Shown one piece after another: positions 25,596 through 35,009 of a DNA stretch of 64,000 nt (position 1 is the stretch's first letter; each line of letters starts with the position of its first letter). The DNA is from JAYPWI01 sp964629575 (GTDB taxonomy: Bacteria > Actinomycetota > Acidimicrobiia > Acidimicrobiales > Poriferisodalaceae). A program made the position numbers and the translations under genes. The stretch is taken from contig CAZVUM010000010.1 of assembly GCA_964629575.1 (NCBI GenBank), forward strand, positions 24,300-88,299, given 5' to 3'. The notes beneath the pieces were generated by a model. The model saw only the letters and a list, made by a program, of their open reading frames with translations, ran no database searches and was not told the DNA's origin.

Positions 25596-26813
25596 TCAGC
25601 TCCGTGGGGTGAACGCGAGCGGCAGAACCTCGGGGCCCCAGATGCCGACGTTCATCGGCTTCCACTCCACGTCACCAGCGAGACGCAGATCCGGCATCCT
25701 CTCGGCGAGCACCACAAACGCTTCCTGAAGCTCAGCTCGTGCGAGGGCGGCGCCGAGGCAGAAGTGGATGCCGCTGCCGAAGGTCATCTGCGGCGACTCC
25801 GCCTTTCGAGTGATGTCGAACGCGGTGCTCTCGCTGTACTTGCTGCTGTCGAAGTTGGCACCGACGAAGCTGGCGGCGATGAGTGATCCCTGGGGGAAGA
25901 GCACGTCGCGATACTCGATGTCTTCGCTAGCGAAACGAACGGTCCCGCGTACGGCGCCGAGGTAACGCATCACCTCTTCGACCGCTCGAGGGGCCAGGTC
26001 GGGGTTCTCGCGGAGGTGGTTCCACTGCTCGGGGTGCTGCGCGAAGAGCGCCATCGCGCATGCGAGCTGGTTGCGGGTCGTGTCGGTGCCGGCGAGAAGC
26101 ACTGCCTGGGCCATACTCTGCATCTCGGCGTTGCTGAGGCGATCGCCGTCTTCCTCCGCGCTGATGAGGTCGCTCAGCAGGTCGTCCTGGGGCTCGGCCC
26201 TTCGCTGCTCGATGAGACCCGCCATGTACGCATCGAGCTCATCCTGGGCAGCCATGATCGCCGGGCCGTCCTCGGCGAGGTTGCCGTTGAACACCCTGAA
26301 GATGTCGACGGCAAGGCGGCTGAACATCTCCCAGTTGTCGCGCTCCGCTCCAAGGAGCTCGCAGATGATGGGGATCGGATACGGCTCGCAGACGTCGGCG
26401 ACGAACTCGGTGTGTCCGTGGGCCAGCAGCGGGTCGGTGAGCTCTTCGATCACCTTGCGCATGAACGGCCTGAGTCGGTCGGCGGACTTCGGCGTGAACG
26501 CCGGGGACACCAGTCGGCGAAGACGAGTGTGGTCGGGACCCTCCGTGGAGAGAATGCTCTGGCGGTCGCGTGAGTTCCACTCGGGGTTGTCGTAGTCCTG
26601 CATCTGGGCGATGAGCGCGACAGCGCTGAACCACCGTTTGTCCCGCAGGATCGTCGACACGTCTTCGTAGCGAGTGACCATCGTGCCCATGTCCGTGCGG
26701 GCCAGCCATTCGCCCGAATTGAGCAGCCGCAGTGCCTCGCGTCGCTCGTCTTCGTCGGAGAACGGATCGAGGTCCATCCGCGGAAGGTCGAGCTCATCAA
26801 CCGGTGTGGCCAT
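25596..26813 (-). CDS. cytochrome P450 (bacterial class I)
   Basis: A 405-residue soluble P450. The I-helix oxygen-activation motif AGTDTT is at 241-246, the ExxR pair is Glu280/Arg283, and the haem loop FGSGIHFCLG has the thiolate Cys352. It starts at ATG 26813. EGPDHTRLRRLVSPAFTP in helix C is typical of actinobacterial CYPs. It would hydroxylate a hydrophobic substrate with electrons from a ferredoxin, none of which is encoded nearby. An inverted repeat 24-41 bases upstream suggests repression by a TetR-like protein encoded elsewhere. Confidence 0.95.
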   Translation of the reverse strand: MATPVDELDLPRMDLDPFSDEDERREALRLLNSGEWLARTDMGTMVTRYEDVSTILRDKRWFSAVALIAQMQDYDNPEWNSRDRQSILSTEGPDHTRLRRLVSPAFTPKSADRLRPFMRKVIEELTDPLLAHGHTEFVADVCEPYPIPIICELLGAERDNWEMFSRLAVDIFRVFNGNLAEDGPAIMAAQDELDAYMAGLIEQRRAEPQDDLLSDLISAEEDGDRLSNAEMQSMAQAVLLAGTDTTRNQLACAMALFAQHPEQWNHLRENPDLAPRAVEEVMRYLGAVRGTVRFASEDIEYRDVLFPQGSLIAASFVGANFDSSKYSESTAFDITRKAESPQMTFGSGIHFCLGAALARAELQEAFVVLAERMPDLRLAGDVEWKPMNVGIWGPEVLPLAFTPRS

Positions 26814-26836
26814 GTGGGGAAGTGTAGCCACTACTG

Positions 26837-26854
26837 GTTTACCCGTCAGTAAAC
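26837..26854. promoter_or_regulatory. possible TetR-type operator before the P450 gene
   Basis: GTTTAC (26837-26842) and GTAAAC (26849-26854) are inverted around CCGTCA, in the 235-base gap between the divergent P450 and crotonase genes and close to the P450 start. Short GTTTAC/GTAAAC dyads with this spacing are common in TetR operators of actinobacterial lipid genes. No regulator gene adjoins. Confidence 0.5.
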
Positions 26855-27048
26855 AACCGGTGTGAACCCTGTCACTGTGTTGTCGCCACGGCTCGTCGCC
26901 CTGCGGGCTCCTCGCACGTGGACTGGTGCACTGTGGCATCTCCGGTCGGTTGCGGTTCCGTCGCCGCACCAACCGAGGGTCGCCGGCAGGCGTGGGTCGC
27001 CGCTGCTCGCATGGGCGGGTCGCAGACCGATCCTTTACTGTGCCGGAC

Positions 27049-27756
27049 ATGGCCCACCCTCACGTCACCACCAGCCAGCAGGGCGCTGTCCAGATCGTCA
27101 CCGTCGACGATGGGAGGGCCAACGCCTTCTCCGCAGATCTGCTCGGCGAGCTCACCGCAGTCCTCCGCGCCGCCGAAGCCGACGACTCGGTCGCGGCGAT
27201 GGTCGTCGCCGGCAATGCCAAAGCCTTCTTCGCCGGGTTCGACCTCGACGTGATTCGCGGCGGCGACCCGACCGCCATGGCCGAGATGGTGACCGCGGGT
27301 GGCGCGTTCGTCGCCGCCTGCTACGGCGCTTCGATCCCCGTGGTCGCGGCTTCGACAGGGCATGCGGTCGCCGCGGGTGCGCTTCTCCTCCTCGGCTGCG
27401 ACCACCGCGTGGGTGTCGACGGGCCTGTGAAGATCGGCCTCAACGAGGTGGCGATCGCGCTCACCCTTCCCGACTGGGCCATCGCCATCGCCAAGGAGAG
27501 GCTGTCCCGACGCCATCTGCAGCGCAGCGTCGCCAACGCGGTTCTCGTCGACGGACAACGGGCTGTAGCCGCCGGGTATCTCGACGAGGCGGTGCCCGCG
27601 GAGACGGTCGTGGAGAGGGCCGTCGAGGTGGCCGCAGGGTTCGCCGAGTCCCTGGACCCCAAGGCCTATGCCTCGACCGTGCGCAAGCTCCGCAGCGACG
27701 TCGTCGCCACGATGGAAGCGGCCGTCGCCCGAGACCGAGAGGCGGCGGGGCTGTGA
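27049..27756 (+). CDS. enoyl-CoA hydratase/isomerase family protein (crotonase)
   Basis: A 235-residue crotonase-fold protein, slightly short for the family. The oxyanion hole is formed around NAKAFFAGFDLDVI (first Gly) and STGHAVAAGALLLLGCDHRVG (second). KIGLNEVAIALTLPDWA keeps a Glu at the position of the first catalytic acid of hydratases. ATG 27049 is used; the longer reading upstream is out of family. It shares GTGA with the next gene. It acts on an acyl-CoA; which one is open. Confidence 0.9.
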   Translation: MAHPHVTTSQQGAVQIVTVDDGRANAFSADLLGELTAVLRAAEADDSVAAMVVAGNAKAFFAGFDLDVIRGGDPTAMAEMVTAGGAFVAACYGASIPVVAASTGHAVAAGALLLLGCDHRVGVDGPVKIGLNEVAIALTLPDWAIAIAKERLSRRHLQRSVANAVLVDGQRAVAAGYLDEAVPAETVVERAVEVAAGFAESLDPKAYASTVRKLRSDVVATMEAAVARDREAAGL

Positions 27757-28772
27757 AGGCGATCGTCTTCGACGAACACGGCGACATCGACGTCCTGCGG
27801 TTCCGCGACATCGCGGAGCCACCGCTCGAACCGCATCAGGTGCGTGTCGCCGTGCGCGCCTGCTCGCTCAACTACCACGACGTCTTCACCCGCAAGGGCA
27901 TGCCCGGCATCAAGGTTCCGCTCCCCGGGATCCCCGGATGCGATGCCGCTGGTCTTGTGGCCGAGCTCGGCAGCGATGTGGACGGATGGTCGACGGGCGA
28001 TCGCGTGCTGGTCGATCCGGTCTTCTGGGATCTGGCGAACGGCAAGATGTGGATGATCGGCGACACCTGGTGGGGTGCCTACGCCGAGTACGTCGTGGTC
28101 GACGCCTCGCAGCTCATCGCGCTCGACGACGAGATCAGCTTCGAGGATGCCTCGTGCCTGCCCGTTGCGTACGGAACCGCACACCGCATGATGATCACCC
28201 GCGGAGAGGTGGCCGAAGGCGACAGCGTTCTCATCCTGGGCGCGTCCGGCGGTGTCGGTACCAGCGCCCTGATGCTCGCAAAGCAGCGGGGCGCCCACGT
28301 CGTCGCGGCAGCCGGATCCGACCAGAAGTGCCAACAGTTGCTCGACATCGGCGCCGACGAAACGATCAACTACAACGAGGTCGACTTCCAGCGCTACTGC
28401 CGTGAGAACACCGGGTCGCTGTTCAGCGGCGGCGGGTACGACATCGTCGTGAACTTCACCGGTGGTGACACGTGGGCGAAGTCGCTGAAGTGCGTCAAGC
28501 TCGGCGGGCGCGTGCTGACGTGTGGAGCAACGGCCGGGTTCGACCCGCCGACCGACCTTCGGTTCATCTGGACCGCGGAGATGGACATCCGGGGAAGCAA
28601 CGGATGGAAGACGGCGGACCTCACCGCGCTGCTCGACATGGTCAAGACGGGTGAGCTCGTCCCCGCCATCGATTCGGTGGTGCCGCTCGAAGAGGGAATC
28701 GAAGCACACAGAGCGATCGAGGAACGTCGGTTCTTCGGCAAGATCGTGATCACAGGGGACGCTCCGGCGTGA
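27753..28772 (+). CDS. zinc-binding-dehydrogenase-type quinone oxidoreductase (MDR)
   Basis: A 339-residue medium-chain reductase. The N-terminal GroES-like domain shows LNYHDVFTRKGMPG and PGIPGCDAAGLV, and the NAD(P) fold has VLILGASGGVGTSALMLAKQRGAHVVAA. The structural zinc cysteines of alcohol dehydrogenases are absent, as in quinone oxidoreductases and enoyl reductases. It starts at GTG 27753, overlapping the crotonase stop, and its own stop overlaps the MFS start. Probably reduces an alpha,beta-unsaturated carbonyl in the same pathway as the crotonase. Confidence 0.9.
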   Translation: MKAIVFDEHGDIDVLRFRDIAEPPLEPHQVRVAVRACSLNYHDVFTRKGMPGIKVPLPGIPGCDAAGLVAELGSDVDGWSTGDRVLVDPVFWDLANGKMWMIGDTWWGAYAEYVVVDASQLIALDDEISFEDASCLPVAYGTAHRMMITRGEVAEGDSVLILGASGGVGTSALMLAKQRGAHVVAAAGSDQKCQQLLDIGADETINYNEVDFQRYCRENTGSLFSGGGYDIVVNFTGGDTWAKSLKCVKLGGRVLTCGATAGFDPPTDLRFIWTAEMDIRGSNGWKTADLTALLDMVKTGELVPAIDSVVPLEEGIEAHRAIEERRFFGKIVITGDAPA

Positions 28773-30181
28773 GAAGCGTCGCGCTGACCGCTCGGGAGGC
28801 AGAGATCCCGCGGTCGGCGTGGCGCACGTTGTCGATCACGAGCCTCGTCGGCTTCATGGTGAGCCTCGAGATCACTGTGATCTCCTTGGCCCGCGACGAG
28901 ATCGCGCAGGCCTTTCCCGATGCGTCCCCCGCTGAGCTCTCGTGGGTGCTCACGGCGTACAACATCGGCGTCGCCTCGCTGTTGCTGCCTGCCGGATGGG
29001 CCGCCGACCGCTACGGGCGCCGTCTCGTCTTCCAGTGGGGGCTCGGAGTATTCATCGTTGGCTCCCTGCTGAGCGGCGTGGCGCCCTCGAGCGACCTGCT
29101 CATCGCGGCCCGAGTCATCCAAGCGATCGGCGGCGCGCTGCAATACCCGGCCGGTCTTGCCCTCCTCCTCGGAGCCTTCCCACCGCACCGGCGCCAGATG
29201 GCCATCGGTATCTGGGGCGCGATGGGCGGTCTCGCCGCGGCGCTGGGCCCATCTCTCGGCGCGCTCTTGGTCGACGGCTTCGGCTGGCGCGCGGTCTTTC
29301 TGATCAACGTTCCGGTCGCCCTCAGCGCGCTCGTCATGGGGCCCCGCTGGATTGCCGAATCGAAGGGCGAGGGTGTCCCCAGTCGGGTCGATCTCATCAG
29401 TGTCCCGCTCGCCTCTCTCGGCGTCGGGGCGATCATCCTCGGCATCGTTCAAGGAGACCCGTGGGGGTGGGGGTCGCCGTCGACCGTTTCGGCGTTCGCT
29501 GCCGGAGTGGTGCTGCTGTTCGTCTTCGTGATCCGAAGTCGTACCCACGCCACACCGCTCTTCGACCTGGGCCTTCTGCGGTTGGTCACGTTCTCGATCG
29601 GCAACGTCGGCGGTGTGTTGTTCGTCGTGGCGTTCTTCGGGTGGCTGGTGACCTTCCCCGAGTTCCTTCAGCGAACCTGGGGATGGTCGGTCCTGAAGTC
29701 GGGCTTCGCCATCGCTCCGGGGCCGATGCTCGCGACGGTGGTGAGTCCATTTACCGGGCGCTTGGCCGACAAGCACGGGAATGCGCCGATCCTGGTCGTC
29801 GGTGGGGTCAGCGGCGCGATCGGTGCGGGCCTCCATCTCGCGTGGACGAGCACCGACCCGTCGTATCTCACAGGAATTCTGATCCCGGGACTGTTCATCG
29901 GTCTCAGCGCCGGGTGCAGCTTCGCGATGCTCGTCGGCGCCTCGATGCGAGACGTGCAGCCTGCTCAGTTCGGAATGGCAGGAGCCGGCCGAACCACCAT
30001 CTTCCAGCTGTCGATTGCGCTCGGTGTCGCGGTCGCGATCGCCCTCGTCGGCCGACCCGCTTCCCCGGAAGAGATGTTGGACGGGCTGCAGCAGGTGTGG
30101 GCCCTGTCACTCGCGCTCTGGGCGGCGCAAGCGGTGTTGTTCGCAACGATCTTCCCGCGGCGCCAGCGGCGACGCGTGTGA
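28769..30181 (+). CDS. MFS transporter, DHA2/EmrB-like drug exporter family
   Basis: A 470-residue membrane protein with about 14 hydrophobic helices. The antiporter A-motif PAGWAADRYGRRLVFQ follows TM2, and LGPSLGALLVDGFGWRAVFLINVPV is the motif-C/TM5-6 region of 14-TM exporters. The start GTG 28769 is coupled to the MDR gene (GTGA). The operon crotonase-MDR-MFS suggests modification and export of one compound; the last link is inference. Confidence 0.92.
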   Translation: MRSVALTAREAEIPRSAWRTLSITSLVGFMVSLEITVISLARDEIAQAFPDASPAELSWVLTAYNIGVASLLLPAGWAADRYGRRLVFQWGLGVFIVGSLLSGVAPSSDLLIAARVIQAIGGALQYPAGLALLLGAFPPHRRQMAIGIWGAMGGLAAALGPSLGALLVDGFGWRAVFLINVPVALSALVMGPRWIAESKGEGVPSRVDLISVPLASLGVGAIILGIVQGDPWGWGSPSTVSAFAAGVVLLFVFVIRSRTHATPLFDLGLLRLVTFSIGNVGGVLFVVAFFGWLVTFPEFLQRTWGWSVLKSGFAIAPGPMLATVVSPFTGRLADKHGNAPILVVGGVSGAIGAGLHLAWTSTDPSYLTGILIPGLFIGLSAGCSFAMLVGASMRDVQPAQFGMAGAGRTTIFQLSIALGVAVAIALVGRPASPEEMLDGLQQVWALSLALWAAQAVLFATIFPRRQRRRV

Positions 30182-30203
30182 CGATGTCGCGGACCCAGTC
30201 CGA

Positions 30204-32183
30204 TCACTCCGAAGCGTCGACCACCGCGAGGATCTCGCCGTTGTCGACCTGATCGCCCACCGAGACCCTCACTTCGGCGACCTCACCAGCGGCCGGTGCG
30301 GTGACCTGGTGTTCCATCTTCATCGCCTCGACGAGAACCAGAACCTGGCCCGGCTGGACCGCGTCGCCGACGCTGACTTCGATGGCCACGATCTTGCCGG
30401 GCATCGGCGCGACCTGGGCGCCGGCGACCGCCTCACCGGAGCCATCGGGGAAGCGAGGCAGCTCGTGGAGCGTGACGGCGCTGCCGGGGGTGGCGACGTA
30501 CCAGGTGCTCCCAATGCACGTGGCGCTGGCGGTTCCCCTGACGCCGCCAATCTCGAAGTCGACGGCGTCGCCGTCGACGCCGTGGAGCACTGCCGAGAAC
30601 GCCTCGTCGCCGCCGATCGCCACTCGGTAGCTGCCGTCACGCAGACGGCGGTAACGAGCGGTCGCGTCGGTGTCGCCATTGCGAAGCAGGAGCTCCTCGT
30701 CGGGCATCGAACTGTTGCGATAGCCACTCGGCATGAAGTCGAGTTGTGTTGCCGCCGCGCGATTGGCGTGTTGCCGGCGGAGGGCGACAGCGGTCGCAGC
30801 GACGGTGAGATCTTCCGGCGATACCTCTCGCTGTCCGGGTACATCGACCCGGTCGATGAAGTCGGTGGTGGTGTCACCGGCGAGGAACTCATCGGTCCGC
30901 AGGGTCGCGACGAGGAAGTCGCGGTTGGTCACCACACCACCCAACCGCGTGCGCTCGAGGGCGAGCGCGAGCCGGAGCGACGCTTCGCGCCGGGTCGGGG
31001 CGTGAACCACCACCTTGGCGAGCATGGGGTCGAACTCGACACCGACGACAGATCCCTGTTCGACGCCGGAGTCGAACCGGGCGACCGGGTCGCTCGCCGG
31101 CTCCCAGATCGACATCGTGCCGGTCGCGGGGAGGAAGTCGTTGGCCGGGTCCTCGGCGTAGAGGCGGGCCTCGATCGCGTGGCCGGCGATCGTGAGATCG
31201 TCCTGGCCGTAGCCCAGTTCCTCGCCGTCCGCGATCCGGATCATCTCCCTGACGAGATCGAGCCCGGTGATCTCCTCGGTGACGGGGTGCTCGACCTGGA
31301 GCCGGGTGTTGACCTCGAGGAAGTAGAAACTCGCCTCGTCGCCATCGCCATCGAGCAAGAACTCGACGGTCCCTGCCGAGTGGTAACCGATCGCCTGAAC
31401 GGCGGCCACAGCGGCCGCGCCCATCTGCTCACGCACGGCGGGTGTGAGCGCGGGCGATGGCGCTTCCTCGATCACCTTTTGGTGTCGCCGTTGAATCGAG
31501 CACTCGCGCTCGAAGAGGTGAAGCACCGTGCCGTGGGTGTCCCCGAGGACCTGAATCTCGACGTGGCGCGGCGCGGGCAGGTACCGCTCCAAGAAGACCG
31601 TGTCGTCGCCGAAGGAGCTGGCTGCCTCGCGCTTGGCGCCGGCGATCGCGGCGGTGAGCCCGTCGGCGGTCTCCACGATCCGCATGCCCTTGCCGCCGCC
31701 ACCTGCGGAAGCCTTCACGAGAACCGGGTAGCCGATCTGTTCGCCGGCAGCCGCGACGTCGGTGTCAGGGGTGACCTCAACCGAGGGAAGGGTCGGGACG
31801 CCAGCCGCGTCCATCATCCGCTTGGCGGAGAGCTTGTCGCCCATGGAGGCGATGGCGTCGGGTGGCGGGCCGATCCACGACAGGCCGGCGTCGATGACGG
31901 CGCGGGCGAAGTCGGCGTTCTCGGACAGGAACCCGTACCCGGGATGGACCGCGTCGGCGCCCACCCGTTGGGCAGCCGCGAGGACCTTGGCGCCGTCGAG
32001 ATACGACTCGGTGGCCGTTGTGCCGCCGAGGGCCACCGACAGATCCGCATCCGCCACGAAGGGCGCATCTGCATCCCCGTCGGAGTAGACGGCAACCGTC
32101 GACAACCCCATTGCGCGGGCGCTGCGGAAGACTCGTCTGGCGATCTCGCCGCGGTTGGCGACGAGGACTCGGGTGATCGTCAT
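30204..32183 (-). CDS. biotin carboxylase with fused biotin carrier (acyl-CoA carboxylase alpha subunit)
   Basis: A 659-residue alpha subunit. The biotin carboxylase part (about 1-450) begins RVLVANRGEIARRVFR, has the ATP-grasp glycine loop KASAGGGGKGMR, and the HPVTEEITGLDLV strand. After a linker domain the carrier ends with EAMKME, whose Lys622 receives biotin. It carboxylates biotin with ATP and bicarbonate. The carboxyltransferase gene lies 10 bases upstream on the same strand, so the two form one enzyme. MCC-, geranyl- or acetyl/propionyl-CoA types share this layout. Confidence 0.95.
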   Translation of the reverse strand: MTITRVLVANRGEIARRVFRSARAMGLSTVAVYSDGDADAPFVADADLSVALGGTTATESYLDGAKVLAAAQRVGADAVHPGYGFLSENADFARAVIDAGLSWIGPPPDAIASMGDKLSAKRMMDAAGVPTLPSVEVTPDTDVAAAGEQIGYPVLVKASAGGGGKGMRIVETADGLTAAIAGAKREAASSFGDDTVFLERYLPAPRHVEIQVLGDTHGTVLHLFERECSIQRRHQKVIEEAPSPALTPAVREQMGAAAVAAVQAIGYHSAGTVEFLLDGDGDEASFYFLEVNTRLQVEHPVTEEITGLDLVREMIRIADGEELGYGQDDLTIAGHAIEARLYAEDPANDFLPATGTMSIWEPASDPVARFDSGVEQGSVVGVEFDPMLAKVVVHAPTRREASLRLALALERTRLGGVVTNRDFLVATLRTDEFLAGDTTTDFIDRVDVPGQREVSPEDLTVAATAVALRRQHANRAAATQLDFMPSGYRNSSMPDEELLLRNGDTDATARYRRLRDGSYRVAIGGDEAFSAVLHGVDGDAVDFEIGGVRGTASATCIGSTWYVATPGSAVTLHELPRFPDGSGEAVAGAQVAPMPGKIVAIEVSVGDAVQPGQVLVLVEAMKMEHQVTAPAAGEVAEVRVSVGDQVDNGEILAVVDASE

Positions 32184-32193
32184 GTCCTCGCCC

Positions 32194-33819
32194 CTACATC
32201 CGGAAGACGCCGAAGCCGGTGGCGCCCTCGATCGAGTTGGTGTGACACGCCGACAGTGACATCGCGATCATGTCCCGGGTGTCGCGCGGGTCGATGATCC
32301 CGTCGTCGGCAACCCGGCCGGTGGAGTACAGAGCGAGCGATTTGAGCTCGTGATAGTGCTCGACCGTCTCGGTGATCTGACGGTCCGCCTCCTCGTCGAA
32401 CTCGAGCCCCTTGCGGGCCGCCTGGCCTCGCCGCACCAGTGACATCACACCGGCGATCTGCTTCGGGCCCATGATGGCGATCTTGGCCGTGGGCCAGAGA
32501 TAGGTGAAGCGGGTGTTGAACGCCCGCCCCGACATGCCGTAGTTGCCGGCCCCGTAGCTGTTGCCGAGGATCACGGTGATGTGCGGCACCATCGAGTTGG
32601 AGACGGCGTTGATCATCTTCGAGCCGTTCTTCACGATGCCCGAGTGCTCGAAGTCCTTGCCGACCATGTAGCCGGTGATGTTCTGCAAGAACACGAGCGG
32701 GATGTCCTGCTGGTTGCAGAGCTGGATGAACTGGGCACACTTCTCGCTGCTCTCGGAGAACAGAGGCCCGTTGTTGCCGATGATCCCGACGGGGTAGCCG
32801 TGGATCGACGCCCAGCCGCAGATCGCGGTGGTGCCGTAGCGGGCCTTGAACTCCTCGAAGCGCGAACCGTCGACGACGCGGGCGATGACCTCTCGGCAGT
32901 CGATCATCGCCTGGAGATCGCGTGGCATCAGGCTCAGGAGTTCGTCGGGATCCAGCACCGGCGGATCGGCCGGCATCGTGGGGCCGGGACCCTTCTTGCG
33001 CCAGTTGAGGTGGGCGACGACCTCGCGAGCGATCCGCAGCGCATCCATCTCGTCTTCGGCGAGGTAGTCCGCGAGGCCGGACACCTCAGCGTGCATCTGC
33101 GCGCCGCCGAGCGTTTCGTCGTCGCTGTCCTCACCCGTGGCCATCTTCACGAGCGGCGGGCCGCCGAGGAAGACCTTCGACTGGTTGCGGACGAAGATGT
33201 TGTAGTCGGACATCCCCGGTTGGTAGGCGCCTCCGGCTGTCGATGAGCCGAAGACCACCGAGATCGACGGGATCCCCATCTTCGAGAGCTCGGTCACGTC
33301 GTAGAACAGGCGCCCCGATTCGCCGAAGTGATCGCGCTGCTCGCGCATCTGGCGTTCGGGGTCGTCGTCTCCGCGGAGGTCACCGCCCGCCGACTCCACG
33401 AACTGGATGTACGGCATCCGGTTGTCGCGGGCGATCTCGATCGCTCGCATGATCTTCTTGCCGGCGAAGACGGTGATGGCTCCGCCGAGCACCGTGGGAT
33501 CGTTGCCCTCGATGACGCACTCGACTCCGTTCACCACGCCGATGCCCATCACGAGGCCCGCCCCGAGTGCGTAGTCGGTGCAGTAGCCGGCGAGCGGCGA
33601 GATCTCATAGAACGGCGAGTCCGGATCGATCAGATAGCTGATCCGCTCGCGGACCGGCATCTTGTCGCGGGACCGCATGCGATCCATCGCCGCAGGGCCG
33701 CCACCGGCGGCCGCCTCTGCGTTGAGCTCCTCGATGATCGCCAGTTGCTCGAGCATGTCGGCGCGGTTCTCGTGGAACCAGTCCGCGTTCTTGTCGACGT
33801 GGCTCTGCAATACCGCCAC
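32194..33819 (-). CDS. acyl-CoA carboxylase carboxyltransferase (beta) subunit, MCC/GCC-like
   Basis: A 541-residue carboxyltransferase with both crotonase-like halves. LGGPPLVKMATGEDSDDETLGG and LFSESSEKCAQFIQLCNQQDIPLVFLQNITGYMVG are most like methylcrotonyl- or geranyl-CoA carboxylase beta subunits. SSTAGGAYQPGMSDY and GNSYGAGNYGMSGRAF supply the oxyanion glycines. The start is GTG 33819 with an A/G-rich site before it. It transfers CO2 from biotin to an acyl-CoA, probably branched or unsaturated. Other leucine-catabolism genes are not adjacent. Confidence 0.93.
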   Translation of the reverse strand: MAVLQSHVDKNADWFHENRADMLEQLAIIEELNAEAAAGGGPAAMDRMRSRDKMPVRERISYLIDPDSPFYEISPLAGYCTDYALGAGLVMGIGVVNGVECVIEGNDPTVLGGAITVFAGKKIMRAIEIARDNRMPYIQFVESAGGDLRGDDDPERQMREQRDHFGESGRLFYDVTELSKMGIPSISVVFGSSTAGGAYQPGMSDYNIFVRNQSKVFLGGPPLVKMATGEDSDDETLGGAQMHAEVSGLADYLAEDEMDALRIAREVVAHLNWRKKGPGPTMPADPPVLDPDELLSLMPRDLQAMIDCREVIARVVDGSRFEEFKARYGTTAICGWASIHGYPVGIIGNNGPLFSESSEKCAQFIQLCNQQDIPLVFLQNITGYMVGKDFEHSGIVKNGSKMINAVSNSMVPHITVILGNSYGAGNYGMSGRAFNTRFTYLWPTAKIAIMGPKQIAGVMSLVRRGQAARKGLEFDEEADRQITETVEHYHELKSLALYSTGRVADDGIIDPRDTRDMIAMSLSACHTNSIEGATGFGVFRM

Positions 33820-33905
33820 CGACGCCCCCTTCGACCTTGCCTGCGACGACGACAGTTCCTAGGGCAGACGCGCGGCGTTGGCAAGCGAGTGTCGGTGCGT
33901 TGGCG

Positions 33906-34067
33906 TCAGGCGGCGAGGCGGTCGTCGTCGCCGGAGTCGGCGGGCATGCTGTGCAGCTCGCTCACCTCTCCTCGACGATCGGGTGCCCCTGCCCACAGCA
34001 CGCCAGGCACCATCGCGGCGATCGCCAGAACGGCGAGGAAGCCAAGAGTGATGATGAGAGCGGTCAT
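33906..34067 (-). CDS. small single-pass membrane protein (53 residues)
   Basis: A short gene with a clear ribosome site: GAGGAG ends 6 bases before ATG 34065-34067. The product starts MTALIITLGFLAVLAIAAMV, one transmembrane helix, then has a short tail with SELHSMPADSGDDDR. The stop is at 33906-33908. It is upstream of and co-directional with the carboxylase genes, 86 bases away. Function unknown; I recognise no family. Confidence 0.65.
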   Translation of the reverse strand: MTALIITLGFLAVLAIAAMVPGVLWAGAPDRRGEVSELHSMPADSGDDDRLAA

Positions 34068-34219
34068 GGTGTTCTCCTCAGTGGGAAGAACGTTGCATCA
34101 GGGTTGCTTTGTTCCAGCTTGGCCCGTGGTTGGGCCCGGTTGGTGTATCGGTTGCCCGATGTCTCCAGCTGAGCACGTTTTGTGTTGTCCATGTCGGGAT
34201 TTCTGCTAGAGCGTTGGCC

Positions 34220-35002
34220 ATGGCACCCAGAGCATGGAGTCACGACGTCCGGCACGCGCACCGGCCCGACGTCGATCGGAGCTACGAGATCTGGACGGAG
34301 CTGCCGTCTCGCTATGACCCCGACGCCGAGGTCGGCTACCCGCTCATCGTGTGCCTCGACGCCGTGTGGACGTTCGGGACCGCTGTCGATGCCTGCCGAA
34401 TCCTCGGTCTCGGCCGCGAACTGCCGCGAGCGATCGTGGTGGGCGTCGCCCACGATTCGTCCGACCTGCGCGAGGTGCTCGAGCTGCGCGCGATGGACTT
34501 CACGGTGACGGCTGTCGACTCGCCACCGATGACCGGCGTGCGCTCGCCCGGCCATCTCCTCGGGGGAGCCGATGCGTTTCGGCGGTGGCTGATCGACGAC
34601 GTGCTCGCGGACCTGCGGGAGCGCTGGCACGTGTCCGACGTGACGCTGGTCGGCCACTCGTTCAGTGCGCTGTTCGGGCTGAACGTGTTGTTCAACGAGC
34701 CAGCCGCATTCGACCGCTATCTCCTCGCCAGCCCGTCGGTCTGGTGGGACGACCGGGTGATGTTCCGCTTGGAGCAAGAACACGCGGCGGCCACCACCGA
34801 GCTTCCGACACGGGTCTTCATGTCGAAGGGCACACTCGAGACAGACGAGTACTCCCCGCACAAGGAGTTCCACGACCAGCTCGCGTCGCGCAACCACGCA
34901 GGACTCGACCTCCGGTGGCACCTGTTCGAGGGAGAGACCCACTCCTCGGTCGTCAGCGTGGCCGTCAACCGCGGTCTGCGCAGCCTGTTCACCGACGACT
35001 GA
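34220..35002 (+). CDS. alpha/beta hydrolase, esterase D/IroE-like
   Basis: A 260-residue protein of the putative-esterase (PF00756) type. YPLIVCLDAVWTFGTAVDAC is the first strand with the oxyanion region, VTLVGHSFSALFGL holds the nucleophile Ser (GHSFS), SPSVWWDD is typical of enterochelin-esterase-like proteins, and EGETHSSV contains the His. ATG 34220 is chosen; the longer reading enters the region of the small divergent gene. Likely cleaves a carboxylic ester; substrate unknown. A palindromic element follows. Confidence 0.87.
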   Translation: MAPRAWSHDVRHAHRPDVDRSYEIWTELPSRYDPDAEVGYPLIVCLDAVWTFGTAVDACRILGLGRELPRAIVVGVAHDSSDLREVLELRAMDFTVTAVDSPPMTGVRSPGHLLGGADAFRRWLIDDVLADLRERWHVSDVTLVGHSFSALFGLNVLFNEPAAFDRYLLASPSVWWDDRVMFRLEQEHAAATTELPTRVFMSKGTLETDEYSPHKEFHDQLASRNHAGLDLRWHLFEGETHSSVVSVAVNRGLRSLFTDD

Positions 35003-35009
35003 GCGACAC

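Noticed and set aside
25139..25665. minus-strand frames through the 28-bp repeats
   Set aside because: Open only because the unit lacks stops; they include N bases and overlap parA, with no start signal.
30015..32297. 760-residue plus-strand frame opposite the biotin carboxylase
   Set aside because: Antisense shadow; the biotin carboxylase with EAMKME is on the other strand.
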